Made by a program: the position numbers and the translations under genes
Notes under the pieces: generated by a model
The model's input: the letters and a program-made list of their open reading frames with translations, nothing else
What the model was told of the DNA's origin: nothing
Databases searched by the model: none
Assembly: GCA_963838885.1 (NCBI GenBank)
Contig: CAWITB010000067.1
Location: forward strand, 73,257-137,256
From: JAICMB01 sp963838885
GTDB taxonomy: Bacteria > Acidobacteriota > Terriglobia > Bryobacterales > Bryobacteraceae
DNA: 64,000 nucleotides
Direction of reading: 5' to 3'
Shown: piece after piece, positions 24,506 through 33,218 of the stretch
Layout: the number at the start of each line of letters is the position of its first letter
Position numbering within the stretch: the first letter of the stretch is position 1

Positions 24506-26182
24506 GTGCGGTGGTTGTGTTTGGCCCTGCTGATTTCTTTTCATCTTTCGGCGGACGACCGCTGGATCGTGGTCTCGTCCGGGCCGTTTCAAGTCTACTC
24601 GAGTGCCGGCGAGAAGCCCGCGCGCGAGCGGCTGAATGACTTGGAGCAGTTTCGGGAAGCCTTTGCGAATGCGATCGGCAAGAAAGACCTGAAGCTGGTC
24701 TGGCCATTACGCGTTCTCCTTTACAAGAAACAGGCGCCCGTCGCCCCCGGCGAGATTGCACTGGGACGCGACGCCTACATGGCCGCGCTGCCCGAGAAGA
24801 GTGTCATGCCGCCGCAAATGCAGAAACAACTTGCGCGGATGTTGCTCGATCAGAATGCGAATCGGATGCCTGAGCCTATCGAGAAGGGACTGACAGAACT
24901 GTTTTCGACGCTTGAAATTTCCGGAACTCATTTAACACTGGGGACGCCTCCACCGGTTTCCGAACGCAGCCGCGATTGGGCTCGCATGCACCTGCTGATG
25001 GTCGACCCGGCATACAGCGGACGCACGCGCGTCATGATCGCGGACCTGGGCCAAAGCCCGGATATGGACGCGGCCGACCATAACGCCTTCGAGAAGACGC
25101 CGGCGCAGATCGAGAAGCAGGTGGACGAATATATGAAGGCGGCCAATTACGGCACAACCGATGTGTTCGGCCGATCCTTGAATCCCATGCGGGATTTCCA
25201 TCCGCAGCCGCTCGACTCGAACGGCGCGAAGGTCGCGCAAGCCGACCTGCTCCTCTCCGCCAAACAGCTTCAGCCTGCCGCGGCTGTATACACGGGATTG
25301 CAGGGCCCGGATGCGGCGGAAGGACTCGGCCTCATCGCGCTCGCACAGGGCAAGAAGGAGGAAGCGCGGCGGTTGTTCGCCAGCGCCGCCGATGCGGGGA
25401 GCAAGAGCGCGCGAGCGTGGCTGAATCTGGCGCTGCTTGAAACCGATAAGGCGAAATCGCGCGCGGATCTGCACAAAGCCGCGGACCTGAATCCGAACTG
25501 GGGCGAGCCTTGGCGCCAGCTTGCGAATTTCGATCCGAATCCGCGCAGCGTGATGGCCGATCTGAAGAAAGCGGCGGCGCTGGAGCCCCGCAATATCGAG
25601 TATTGGCAGGAATTGGCTAAAGTCGCGACCGCGGCCAATCAATTCGACGATGCCGCTAAAGCCTGGTCGGGCGCGGAGCGGGCCGCGGCCAATGATGGCG
25701 AGCGTGAGCGCATTCGCGCTACTCGCTTACAAATCGAGCAGCAGCGTTCCGACTTCGAGGCCGCGGAACGCAAGCGCGCCGCCGAAGAGCGGGCGCGCGA
25801 GCTCGAACGCGTCAGGCAACAAAATTTAGCGGAAATCCATGCCGCCGAGGAAGGGGCACGGAAGAAAATGAATCCGGACGGCGCGCCCATTCCCAAGGCG
25901 AGCGTCTGGATGGAAGATTTGAACGGCGGAGACAAAATCGCCGGCGTGCTACAGCGTTACGAGTGCCTCGGCAGACAGGGCCGCCTCGTGATCCAGGGCG
26001 ACGACGGCAAGCTGACGCGGGTGGCGGTGCGGGATCCCGGGCAGATCGGGATCACGCGAGGCGAAAAGATGGTCTCGTGCGGCGTGCAGAAGTCCTTGCG
26101 TCGCGTTTCCGTGCAATATGTCGCGCATCCCGACAACAAGCTGGGGACTGTTGGCGACGCCACCACGATCGAGTTCCGTTGA
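24506..26182 (+). CDS. Secreted TPR-repeat protein
   Basis: This 558-residue protein has a signal peptide (MRWLCLALLISFHLSA) and an N-terminal region resembling secreted DUF1570-like or peptidase-like domains (DRWIVVSSGPFQVYSSAGE). Tetratricopeptide-like helices run from about 230 to 400 (KQLQPAAAVYTGLQGPDAAEGL..., ARAWLNLALLETDK), followed by a charged coiled coil (about 405-450). The GTG at 24506 is a weak start without a clear ribosome site; another GTG six bases later is possible. The TGA overlaps the TTG start of the next gene. It is probably a periplasmic scaffold; no catalytic residues are visible. Confidence 0.75.
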   Translation: MRWLCLALLISFHLSADDRWIVVSSGPFQVYSSAGEKPARERLNDLEQFREAFANAIGKKDLKLVWPLRVLLYKKQAPVAPGEIALGRDAYMAALPEKSVMPPQMQKQLARMLLDQNANRMPEPIEKGLTELFSTLEISGTHLTLGTPPPVSERSRDWARMHLLMVDPAYSGRTRVMIADLGQSPDMDAADHNAFEKTPAQIEKQVDEYMKAANYGTTDVFGRSLNPMRDFHPQPLDSNGAKVAQADLLLSAKQLQPAAAVYTGLQGPDAAEGLGLIALAQGKKEEARRLFASAADAGSKSARAWLNLALLETDKAKSRADLHKAADLNPNWGEPWRQLANFDPNPRSVMADLKKAAALEPRNIEYWQELAKVATAANQFDDAAKAWSGAERAAANDGERERIRATRLQIEQQRSDFEAAERKRAAEERARELERVRQQNLAEIHAAEEGARKKMNPDGAPIPKASVWMEDLNGGDKIAGVLQRYECLGRQGRLVIQGDDGKLTRVAVRDPGQIGITRGEKMVSCGVQKSLRRVSVQYVAHPDNKLGTVGDATTIEFR

Positions 26183-26496
26183 AAGAGCGGCTGAAGAAAC
26201 TCATCTTCGGGTTGCTTGGCAAGGATCCGGACGCCGTGGTTGTGTCCTTTGCGACGGGTGACGCGGAGCTTGCGTCGCGCCTGGCCGAAGAAGTTCAGAA
26301 TCTGATCCCCGAGCGTCGTCACTTCGTCGTCTGCGAACGAAACCGGCTCGACTTGGGCCATCTACCGGCGGCTGCACAAGCGCTTTCGGCGCTTTCGCAT
26401 CGGCCTCGCTCCGGTTCTGTTCACGAAAGATCCAGCGTATGCGCTGCTGCGCCGCGCGGCATTTCTGCTCGCGCCTCGCAAGGTGCTGGCCTATAA
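26179..26496 (+). pseudogene. N-terminal piece of the GT4 gene, out of frame
   Basis: Starting at TTG 26179, which overlaps the TPR stop, this frame encodes MKERLKKLIFGLLGKDPDAV and ...NLIPERRHFVV before the coding signal moves to the next frame at about 26320-26330, where it reads SANETGSTWAIYRRLHKRF and continues into the glycosyltransferase. One extra base there explains the break. The residues after about 26330 in this frame are not coding. Confidence 0.6.
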
Positions 26497-28234
26497 CGCC
26501 CGGCTGGAGCGGCACCATCTTCGACTGCACACCTGGATCGCGTCTCTGCTGTTCCTGCGAGGCGTGCCCTTAGACCGTATCTGGCTGCGCCCGCGTTGGC
26601 TCGTTCCTTGGAAACGCGACCGCTCGGTGTACCCCGCCAGGACGCGCGAGTTCGAGGGACGTCCCTTTAGCCAGGTGCGCAAGCGTGTGGCAATCCTGAC
26701 ACCATACTTTCCGTTTCCTTTGTCGCACGGCGGCGCGGTTCGGATTTTTTCTCTGTTGCGGGAGATTGCGGCTGAATTCGACATCGTGTTGCTTGCCTTT
26801 AGCGAGGGCGGGGACGAGCAGTTGCAGCCCGTTCTCGAGCTGTGCGCTCGAGTCGTGCTCATCGATAAGCCGCGTTATCGCGAGCCGCGCTGGTCGACCA
26901 TCGCGCCCCCGGAGGTTGGCGAATATCGCTCGCCCGCTATGGTAGCGGCCCTGGCGCGGGTACGCCGGGAATATGCCATTGTCGCAGTGCAGGTCGAGTA
27001 CACGGCTCTTGCGCCGTATGGCGGCGACGTGCTGGTAGCGCACGATGTCAATTTCAGCCTCTACGAGCAGATCCAAAAACGCGCGCCGTCCATTGCGACG
27101 TGGTGGAACTATTGGCGGTGGTATCGCTTCGAGCGCAAGTGGGCAAGGCGATACCGGCGCGTGGCGGTAATGTCCAAACACGACGGCGCGTTGCTGCCGA
27201 GAGCGAACACGGTCGTGATTCCGAACGGCGTAGACTTCGACCGCTTCCGGCCCGAGATAGAGCGGCCCGGCGAGAGGCTGCTGTTCGTCGGATCGTTCCG
27301 GCATTTTCCCAATATCGTCGCGTTCCGCTTCTTTGTGGAGCAGGTCTGGCCGCTCCTGTGCGATCGTTTTCCGGATGCGAGCGTGACCGTCGTGGCGGGG
27401 CCGAGCCCGTCGCTGTACTGGCGCGAGTATACGAATATCGCGGAGCTCCCGGCGGACAAGCGAGTCCGCATTCTGGAATTTGTGAGCGATGTAGCTCCGC
27501 TCTACATCGAGACGAACCTGGTACTGGTCCCAACGCTGGTGTCGGCCGGAACCAATCTGAAAGTATTGGAGGCGCTCGCCATGGAGCGCGCCGTGGTTTC
27601 GACATCCTGCGGGTGCGCGGGGCTGGGGCTGGAACACGGCGTGAATATCTGGATCGCCGATTCCGCCGAGGATTTTGCTGCCGGCGTCGCAGCGTTGCTG
27701 GCCGATGGGGATCTGCGGCGGCGAATTGCGGATAACGGCCGGCGCCACGTGGAGGCGAATTTCGGCTGGCCAGGAATCGGCGAGGCTCAACGCGCGGCGC
27801 TGCGGGAGATTACGGGCGCGGGCATGACGATTCGACGCGTTCAACACGAAGATGTCGACCATCTTCTCGCAATGCAGGCAGCCGCTCGGGAGGGTTCACA
27901 ATGGACCCGTCAGGATTACCTGACCTATGACTGTCATATCGCGGTTGCCGGCGGCCGCATCGCCGGCTTCATCGTGTCGCGGCCACTGGACGAAAGGCAG
28001 CGGGAGATTTTGAATGTGGGCGTGTCTGCCGATATGAGGCGTAACGGGATCGCGGCCGAGTTGATCCGGGCTGAAATGCGGCGCTGGCGGGGCGCTCATT
28101 TTTTGGAAGTCCGGGAGTCGAACGAGGCGGCGCGGCGCCTCTACCGCAAATTGGGCTTCGAGGAAATCGGAACCCGGCAGGACTACTATGACGACCCCTC
28201 GGAAGCGGCTATTGTCATGAGAATTTATTCATGA
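26483..28234 (+). CDS. GT4-like glycosyltransferase fused to a GNAT acetyltransferase
   Basis: The annotated start (GTG 26483) is only the first usable codon; the coding frame is open and sensible back to about 26327. With the N-terminal piece the protein would have 684 residues. A GT-B domain starts at RVAILTPYFPFPLSHGGAVR (about 72-91) and contains LFVGSFRHFPNI and the donor region PTLVSAGTNLKVLEALAMER. From GAGMTIRRVQHEDVDHL the remaining ~145 residues are a RimI-like GNAT domain (NVGVSADMRRNGIAAELIRA, then RLYRKLGFEEIGTRQDYY). The internal ATG at the junction (27824) suggests that two overlapping genes were fused, or that a frameshift joined them. The product may glycosylate and N-acetylate a common substrate, or be an artefact. 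Confidence 0.75.
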   Translation: MLAYNARLERHHLRLHTWIASLLFLRGVPLDRIWLRPRWLVPWKRDRSVYPARTREFEGRPFSQVRKRVAILTPYFPFPLSHGGAVRIFSLLREIAAEFDIVLLAFSEGGDEQLQPVLELCARVVLIDKPRYREPRWSTIAPPEVGEYRSPAMVAALARVRREYAIVAVQVEYTALAPYGGDVLVAHDVNFSLYEQIQKRAPSIATWWNYWRWYRFERKWARRYRRVAVMSKHDGALLPRANTVVIPNGVDFDRFRPEIERPGERLLFVGSFRHFPNIVAFRFFVEQVWPLLCDRFPDASVTVVAGPSPSLYWREYTNIAELPADKRVRILEFVSDVAPLYIETNLVLVPTLVSAGTNLKVLEALAMERAVVSTSCGCAGLGLEHGVNIWIADSAEDFAAGVAALLADGDLRRRIADNGRRHVEANFGWPGIGEAQRAALREITGAGMTIRRVQHEDVDHLLAMQAAAREGSQWTRQDYLTYDCHIAVAGGRIAGFIVSRPLDERQREILNVGVSADMRRNGIAAELIRAEMRRWRGAHFLEVRESNEAARRLYRKLGFEEIGTRQDYYDDPSEAAIVMRIYS

Positions 28235-28373
28235 TACTGTCAAATCGCAGGGGAAGGCCGGTGATCCCCTGGTTGAATGCACAATGTCCAACACGACTAC
28301 CCACCGAGCCAATTATCCGCAATCAAAGTCCCGACTCGGCGTGGCAGCCATCTCACGCAAGGAGAAATACCTG

Positions 28374-28607
28374 ATGGAGAACACGCAAGAAGATTTGAAA
28401 GCGCACCTGATGCAGACGGATGAGGAGTTCCGCCGCCTGACGGAGCAGCATTCGGAGTATCATCGCCAGCTTGAGGCTCTGGAAGCGAAGGCCTATCTCA
28501 CGGAGCAGGATGAGGTAGAGGAGCACAAGCTGAAAAAGATGAAGCTGCATATTAAGGATCGAATGAACCGGATTTTGAGCCAGTACCGCGCTCAAAACGT
28601 CGCCTGA
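28374..28607 (+). CDS. YdcH/DUF465 family small protein
   Basis: This 77-residue, highly charged helical protein (MENTQEDLKAHLMQTDEEFR, then ...LKKMKLHIKDRMNRIL) matches DUF465 in length and pattern. AAGGAGAAAT precedes the ATG at 28374. Members are small coiled-coil proteins of unknown function. A terminator follows directly. Confidence 0.87.
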   Translation: MENTQEDLKAHLMQTDEEFRRLTEQHSEYHRQLEALEAKAYLTEQDEVEEHKLKKMKLHIKDRMNRILSQYRAQNVA

Positions 28608-28631
28608 ATCTGGTGCGCGATAGAAATCAAG

Positions 28632-28666
28632 ACCCGGTCCGGCAACCCCGGATCGGGTTTTCTTTT
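28632..28666 (+). terminator. Rho-independent terminator
   Basis: An 11-bp stem (ACCCGGTCCGG/CCGGATCGGGT, one G-U pair) with a 5-base loop is followed by TTTCTTTTT. It lies between convergent genes and ends the DUF465 transcript. Confidence 0.82.
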
Positions 28667-29118
28667 TAGCGAGTCTCTTTGCGGATTTTTATGGGACCGA
28701 GGAGTCCCGAGGGCAACGGCTGGAGATTGTCCATATCTTGCGGCTGGAAGCGGACGCCGTAACGCAAGTTGAGCAACCTGTAATTGGGAGCGCTTTTCCC
28801 GGCGAGTTCGTTAATAGCAAGATTCGCGACGTCGATGCGGATTGCGTTGGCGCCTTCATGCAGTAAACCACCCACTTCGAGCTCGTAGGGCGGATGCCAA
28901 ATGGAGCCGGCGCGCCGGCCGTTGATGTAGACGACAGCGGCCTCGCGCACCGGGCTTTCAAGCCAGGCGCGCATGCCCGGGCCGGGAAGTCCCGACGGCA
29001 CCACGGGCGTGCCTTCGCCGAAGCTCAGCGTTAATTTCGCGGGCCCGGTTCGCGAACCCCGGTTCCAGTACGACCGTCTTCTCGTATTTCGCAACGCCGG
29101 AGAAGTACTGCGTCGCAT
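28666..29118 (-). CDS. GH106 rhamnosidase, C-terminal part (frameshifted)
   Basis: From about 29060 leftwards this frame continues the GH106 protein: GPAKLTLSFGEGTPV, then a galactose-binding-like beta-sandwich end (AAVVYINGRRAGSIWHPPYE, GANAIRIDVANLAINEL), stopping at 28666. The first ~20 residues of the open frame are out-of-frame reading of the upstream part. Removing one base at about 29050-29080 joins it to the upstream piece, giving 858 residues, a normal size for the family. Confidence 0.75.
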   Translation of the reverse strand: MRRSTSPALRNTRRRSYWNRGSRTGPAKLTLSFGEGTPVVPSGLPGPGMRAWLESPVREAAVVYINGRRAGSIWHPPYELEVGGLLHEGANAIRIDVANLAINELAGKSAPNYRLLNLRYGVRFQPQDMDNLQPLPSGLLGPIKIRKETR

Positions 29119-31243
29119 TCTCGGCGGTCCAGGACTGTAGCTGGCGCATGTCTATCGGGCTGGCGATGCCTGGAAACGTCACGCGCCAGTCCTGGCTGAT
29201 GTCGATCGTCATGCCGGCCACCGCCGTGAATGCCGTGGAGACGGCATGCCCATTCGAGAACACGAGCACTCGCGATTCATAGGGGGCGAGATCCAAATGG
29301 ATAGGGCCGGCGCTCGCGGGCATCATGCGGCCGCTGAACGCATCCCACCATTCCGCCGTCGGAAATCGTGAGCGCGCTGCGGCGATCGTATGGACCGTTT
29401 CGTTGCCGGTGTTGGCGATGAAGTAGATATCGGCGTCGGGCAGCTTGCGATGTATGAACCCGATTGCGGGAACGCCCGTGGCGAAATCGGGCTTGTAAAG
29501 CTGCGCGAGCTCTGAAATTCTGGAACTTTCGAGCACAATTCCGCCGCGCCGCTTGTAATCGTCCAGGTTGCGCGCGGTCTCCGGGGGCATGAGCTTCACG
29601 GGCGGAAGGACAAGGACCGGGTACGCGATGCCGACGCGCTCGATTGCGCGATCGTCAATGAAATCGAGATTGAATCCGGCATCGAGAATGCGGGCGACGA
29701 GATCCGGCCCCAGCAGGCCCGGCATCGCTTGATTGACGGAATCTTTGCCGGGAGTGAATTGCGACCAGGCATCTTCCGTCGGAAGATAGAGCGCGACGTC
29801 GTCGGCGGGCTTCCCCTGGCGCAGAAGGAAGCTGACGCGCTGAAGGTATTTCGTAATCTCGGGCATCACGATTGACCAGGGGTTGTGATCGTTGAAAACG
29901 GCGGCGGCATAAAACCGCCAGCCCGGTTCGCCCGCATACGGCGGCGAATAAGGCCAGCCATGCCCGATAAATTGGTTGATGCCCTGAAGAAAGTGGACGT
30001 CGGCTTCGGCTTTCATATCGAGCGGTGTGGCACGGAAGCTCGGCGAGTGCAGCCATGTCCACGTCTCCGACGAGATCACCGGACGGCCATAGAGGTGGCC
30101 GGCGGAGGAGGCCCATCGCGCCGTCGAGAATCCGCGCCATTGGGAACCTTCGCCCTCGGGTAGATCGACCAGGGCATTGCTCGATAACATGACGGGCGGG
30201 ATGCCGTAAGTTTGCGAACGGAAGCGCGTGCCGTGTTGCTTGGCCCACTCGCGCAGCGGCGTCAGGTAGCGTTCCTCCGCTAGCTCCGTGAGCGTCTTGC
30301 CCCAGTCGCGCCGAACATTTATCCACTCTTGCGGCGCCGTCTTCGCGCCGAGGCCGCCCACGAGCGCGGGAAGCAACGGCGTCAAATCGTAGCCGCGGCG
30401 CTTTTTAAACTCAGAGAGAAAATCGGGCGTCCAGTCCGATCCCATCACTTCCAGGCTGTCGCTGAACACGGCATAGGGAGGATGGGGGCCGAACGCTTGC
30501 ATCAGACGGTCCGCGACGACTTTCAGATGAAGCTCGATGGCGGGGCGGCTGTAGTGGTCGAGGACGAAGCCTTCGGCGCCGATGGCGGCGCGCTTCACCT
30601 GCTGGCCCGTGCGGCTGGAAATGAAAAAGAGCACGACGCGCGGGTCTTCGGGATTGTTCGGCAATTGTAGACGGCCGCCGGCGATGTTGTCGATGTGCCG
30701 CAGACCGGCGGCGCTGAAGGCGTGCGCGTCGCCTGGGGCGATAAAAGCCGCGATTAATTTCTCGCCGTTTTCAAGGCTCGGCAAAGCGACGGAAGCGGCG
30801 TTGACCGGAACAGGTACGCGATCGCAACGCAAGCGGCCGGCCGCTTCCGCGACGGGGATGTGCGGGCCTCCGTAGGGCCAGCCGCTGCCGAGGGTCACGT
30901 CCACGCGCAGGCCCAGCTCGCGCGCTTTCTGTGCGGCAAAGCGGAGCGCGTCTATGAAATCGTCCGACAAATACGACAGATTCCGGACGCCGTTCGCGGG
31001 ATCGTCAAGCACCACCGGATATACCGGCTGCACCTCGACGCCGCCGATGCCGTCTTGCTTCATAGCGCGTAATTCGCGCTCCAGCTCGGGCTTCTCGACG
31101 GCAGACCCGAACCACCACCAACGCACCATGATGCGCGCGTCGTCAGGCGGGTCCTCGAATTGACGGCGGAGTTGGTCGAGACTCGCCGTTTGCGCGCCCA
31201 AGGCGAGGGAAGCGGCAAAAAATGCGAGCGCGCTCCGCATCAT
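28958..31243 (-). CDS. GH106-like alpha-L-rhamnosidase, main part (frameshifted near its end)
   Basis: The ATG at 31243 shares one base with the GH29 stop (TGATG) and opens a signal peptide (MMRSALAFFAASLALGAQ). GH106 features follow: MVRWWWFGSAVEKPELEREL, the DGIGGVEVQPVYP strand, the VTLGSGWPYGGP region, the FSDSLEVMGSDWT acidic region and EGEGSQWRGF. Members hydrolyse terminal L-rhamnose from plant or bacterial polysaccharides. The reading frame is lost after KTVVLEPGF (about 29065), and the last residues are not real. The neighbours are a GH29 fucosidase and a sugar porter. Confidence 0.82.
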   Translation of the reverse strand: MMRSALAFFAASLALGAQTASLDQLRRQFEDPPDDARIMVRWWWFGSAVEKPELERELRAMKQDGIGGVEVQPVYPVVLDDPANGVRNLSYLSDDFIDALRFAAQKARELGLRVDVTLGSGWPYGGPHIPVAEAAGRLRCDRVPVPVNAASVALPSLENGEKLIAAFIAPGDAHAFSAAGLRHIDNIAGGRLQLPNNPEDPRVVLFFISSRTGQQVKRAAIGAEGFVLDHYSRPAIELHLKVVADRLMQAFGPHPPYAVFSDSLEVMGSDWTPDFLSEFKKRRGYDLTPLLPALVGGLGAKTAPQEWINVRRDWGKTLTELAEERYLTPLREWAKQHGTRFRSQTYGIPPVMLSSNALVDLPEGEGSQWRGFSTARWASSAGHLYGRPVISSETWTWLHSPSFRATPLDMKAEADVHFLQGINQFIGHGWPYSPPYAGEPGWRFYAAAVFNDHNPWSIVMPEITKYLQRVSFLLRQGKPADDVALYLPTEDAWSQFTPGKDSVNQAMPGLLGPDLVARILDAGFNLDFIDDRAIERVGIAYPVLVLPPVKLMPPETARNLDDYKRRGGIVLESSRISELAQLYKPDFATGVPAIGFIHRKLPDADIYFIANTGNETVHTIAAARSRFPTAEWWDAFSGRMMPASAGPIHLDLAPYESRVLVFSNGHAVSTAFTAVAGMTIDISQDWRVTFPGIASPIDMRQLQSWTAENATQYFSGVAKYEKTVVLEPGFANRAREINAELRRRHARGAVGTSRPGHARLA

Positions 31244-32790
31244 CAAACTGTTACGATCTTGAGCGTCACGGCGTAATCGCTCGGCTTCTCCGGCGGCATC
31301 TTGATCTTCAACCCATCCTCGTCCTGCGACCAGTCGATTTTTCCTCGATACCCAAGGAGTTCGACCGTGGCTATCCGCCCCGGCGCCTGCGCACTCGAAA
31401 GGCCGAGCGGGCGTACGACCGCCTCCGCCTCCGGCCAGCCCATTAAAAATGCGTATAGCGTTTTGCCTTTCGTCGTGAAGCGAACATCGGCGGCCGTGAG
31501 ATCCCGGCGTTTGCTTTCATTGAAGCTGCCCTTGGCATCGACCGCGGCTCCCGGCCCCTCTCCGAAGACCTTCCATGGCCGTGTGCCATAGATGCCTTCG
31601 CTATTGACGGCCATCCATTTCGTTATGCCGGCGAGCACCTCGAGCTCCCGCGGGTCGAGCTCGCCGCTGTTCGGCAAAGGAAAGTTCAACAGCAGATTTC
31701 CGTTGCGACTCACGATGTCGACCAGCATGTCGATCACGATTTTCGGCGTCTTGTAGTTGATGCCGCGTTTGTAATGCCAGTTGCCGATGCACGTGTCGGT
31801 CTGCCACGGATCGGGCCAGATCTTGTCCACGATGCCGCGCTCCAGGTCGAGCGCGCAGGTTCCCTCGGCGCAATCCTCGCGCCGCTTGGTAGTATAAACG
31901 GCCATCGTGCTCCCGCCGTGCCGCTTCGCATTTTCGTTGTAGAGATGCGCGACCATATTCAACCCGTAATCCTCGAACGGAAGCGCTCCGTCGGTATAGA
32001 GCAGGTCGGGGTGGTAATTATCGATCAGGTCCTTGATGCGGAGCAGCCATTGCTTTTTCCACGAGTCGGGTATGCCGTCGTCGTTCCATTCGAATTTGCC
32101 ATTGGCGAAAGCGGCCGCTCCGGCATCGTGGTACAGATCGGCGTATGCCGGATTTACGCCGTCGTAGGGAACGCCCGCCAGGGGACCCGTCTTATCGCTG
32201 CCGTGGCTCACGGCAAACCACTTGTAGCTGATCCAAAGATGCTCGCTGACGCCGAATTTCAGCCCTTGATTCAGCGCCGCGCGCCGGAACATGCCGACTA
32301 CGTCCTTCTTCGGCCCCATCTTCACGGCGTTCCAACGCGTGTACTTCGAATTCCAGAGATCGAAATTATCGTGATGCACGCCCATGCTGACGAAGTATTT
32401 CGCTCCTGCATTTTTGTAGAGCTGCAATAGGCGCTCCGCGTCGAACCGCTCTCCCGTCCAGGTTGGGACGATGTCCTTGAAACCAAACTTGCTCGGAGGG
32501 CCGTAATGCTCGACGTGATACTTGTTTTGCGGACTGTCCTGGATATACATATTCCGCGCATACCAGTCGCCTTGCTCCGGCGCGGACTGCGGGCCCCAAT
32601 GCGCCCAAATGCCAAACTTGGCGTCGCGGAACCATTCCGGTATGCGGTAGCTCTTGAGCGATTCGCGCGTGGGCTGGAAGGGTCCTTTGGCTATGCTCAC
32701 GCCTTCGATCTCGGCCGTTCGCGCCGGCTTAGGCGCGAGAACGGGAAGGCCGCCGGCTAGCGCCGCCAAGGCGTCTCGTCTGGTTATCAT
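31243..32790 (-). CDS. GH29 alpha-L-fucosidase (exported)
   Basis: This 515-residue enzyme would release L-fucose from glycans. A twin-arginine-like signal (MITRRDALAALAGGLPVLAP) is followed by the GH29 barrel: KFGIWAHWGPQSAPEQGDWY, AKYFVSMGVHHDNFDLW, and the nucleophile Asp in PDLLYTDGALPFEDYG (about 270). SRNGNLLLNFPLPNSGELD is typical of the barrel end. CGGAGAA precedes the ATG at 32790. It is followed without a gap by the GH106 gene. Confidence 0.92.
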   Translation of the reverse strand: MITRRDALAALAGGLPVLAPKPARTAEIEGVSIAKGPFQPTRESLKSYRIPEWFRDAKFGIWAHWGPQSAPEQGDWYARNMYIQDSPQNKYHVEHYGPPSKFGFKDIVPTWTGERFDAERLLQLYKNAGAKYFVSMGVHHDNFDLWNSKYTRWNAVKMGPKKDVVGMFRRAALNQGLKFGVSEHLWISYKWFAVSHGSDKTGPLAGVPYDGVNPAYADLYHDAGAAAFANGKFEWNDDGIPDSWKKQWLLRIKDLIDNYHPDLLYTDGALPFEDYGLNMVAHLYNENAKRHGGSTMAVYTTKRREDCAEGTCALDLERGIVDKIWPDPWQTDTCIGNWHYKRGINYKTPKIVIDMLVDIVSRNGNLLLNFPLPNSGELDPRELEVLAGITKWMAVNSEGIYGTRPWKVFGEGPGAAVDAKGSFNESKRRDLTAADVRFTTKGKTLYAFLMGWPEAEAVVRPLGLSSAQAPGRIATVELLGYRGKIDWSQDEDGLKIKMPPEKPSDYAVTLKIVTV

Positions 32791-32839
32791 AGATTCGTTC
32801 TCCGGTCAGGCACGATTGTCTCACCTTCCACGCCGGAAA

Positions 32840-33055
32840 GCGTTATCGGCAATTGGCGACGGAAAGCGTGATATCGTCATGCTGTTCATGGAGCGCTGAA
32901 GCGCCGCACCTCCTCGACAACGGCCGCGGTGATGTCTCGCGGAGACAGGCGCCGGCATCGCCGCACGGCGTCGATCAGGCGCTCCTCGCCGAATTCCTCA
33001 CCCGCGTCGTTGTACTCGTTGGTCGCGCGCGCCTCCTGTGACGCCAAGCGAGATC
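32840..33055 (-). pseudogene. Relic of a PP2C/SpoIIE-type phosphatase C-terminus
   Basis: On the minus strand this stretch encodes ATNEYNDAGEEFGEERL, then VVEEVRRFSA and, after a frameshift, QHDDITLSVANC. This is the last third of an RsbU/SpoIIE-type serine phosphatase; HDDITL is its conserved metal-binding end. The upstream domain is missing or unrecognisable. Nothing else is seen in 32791-33218. Confidence 0.65.
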
Positions 33056-33218
33056 GATTGAGCGGCGGGCCGTCTCCGTTTATCGCCGGACTTCGTTATA
33101 CGCACTGGAATAACATCCCGGTCGAGCTGAGGTACCCGACGGTCCGTCCTTCCAATCGACGCAGAACCAACTCGACATTCTCCTTGGAGTGGGCTGGAGA
33201 ATCCACTAACCGCCCGCC

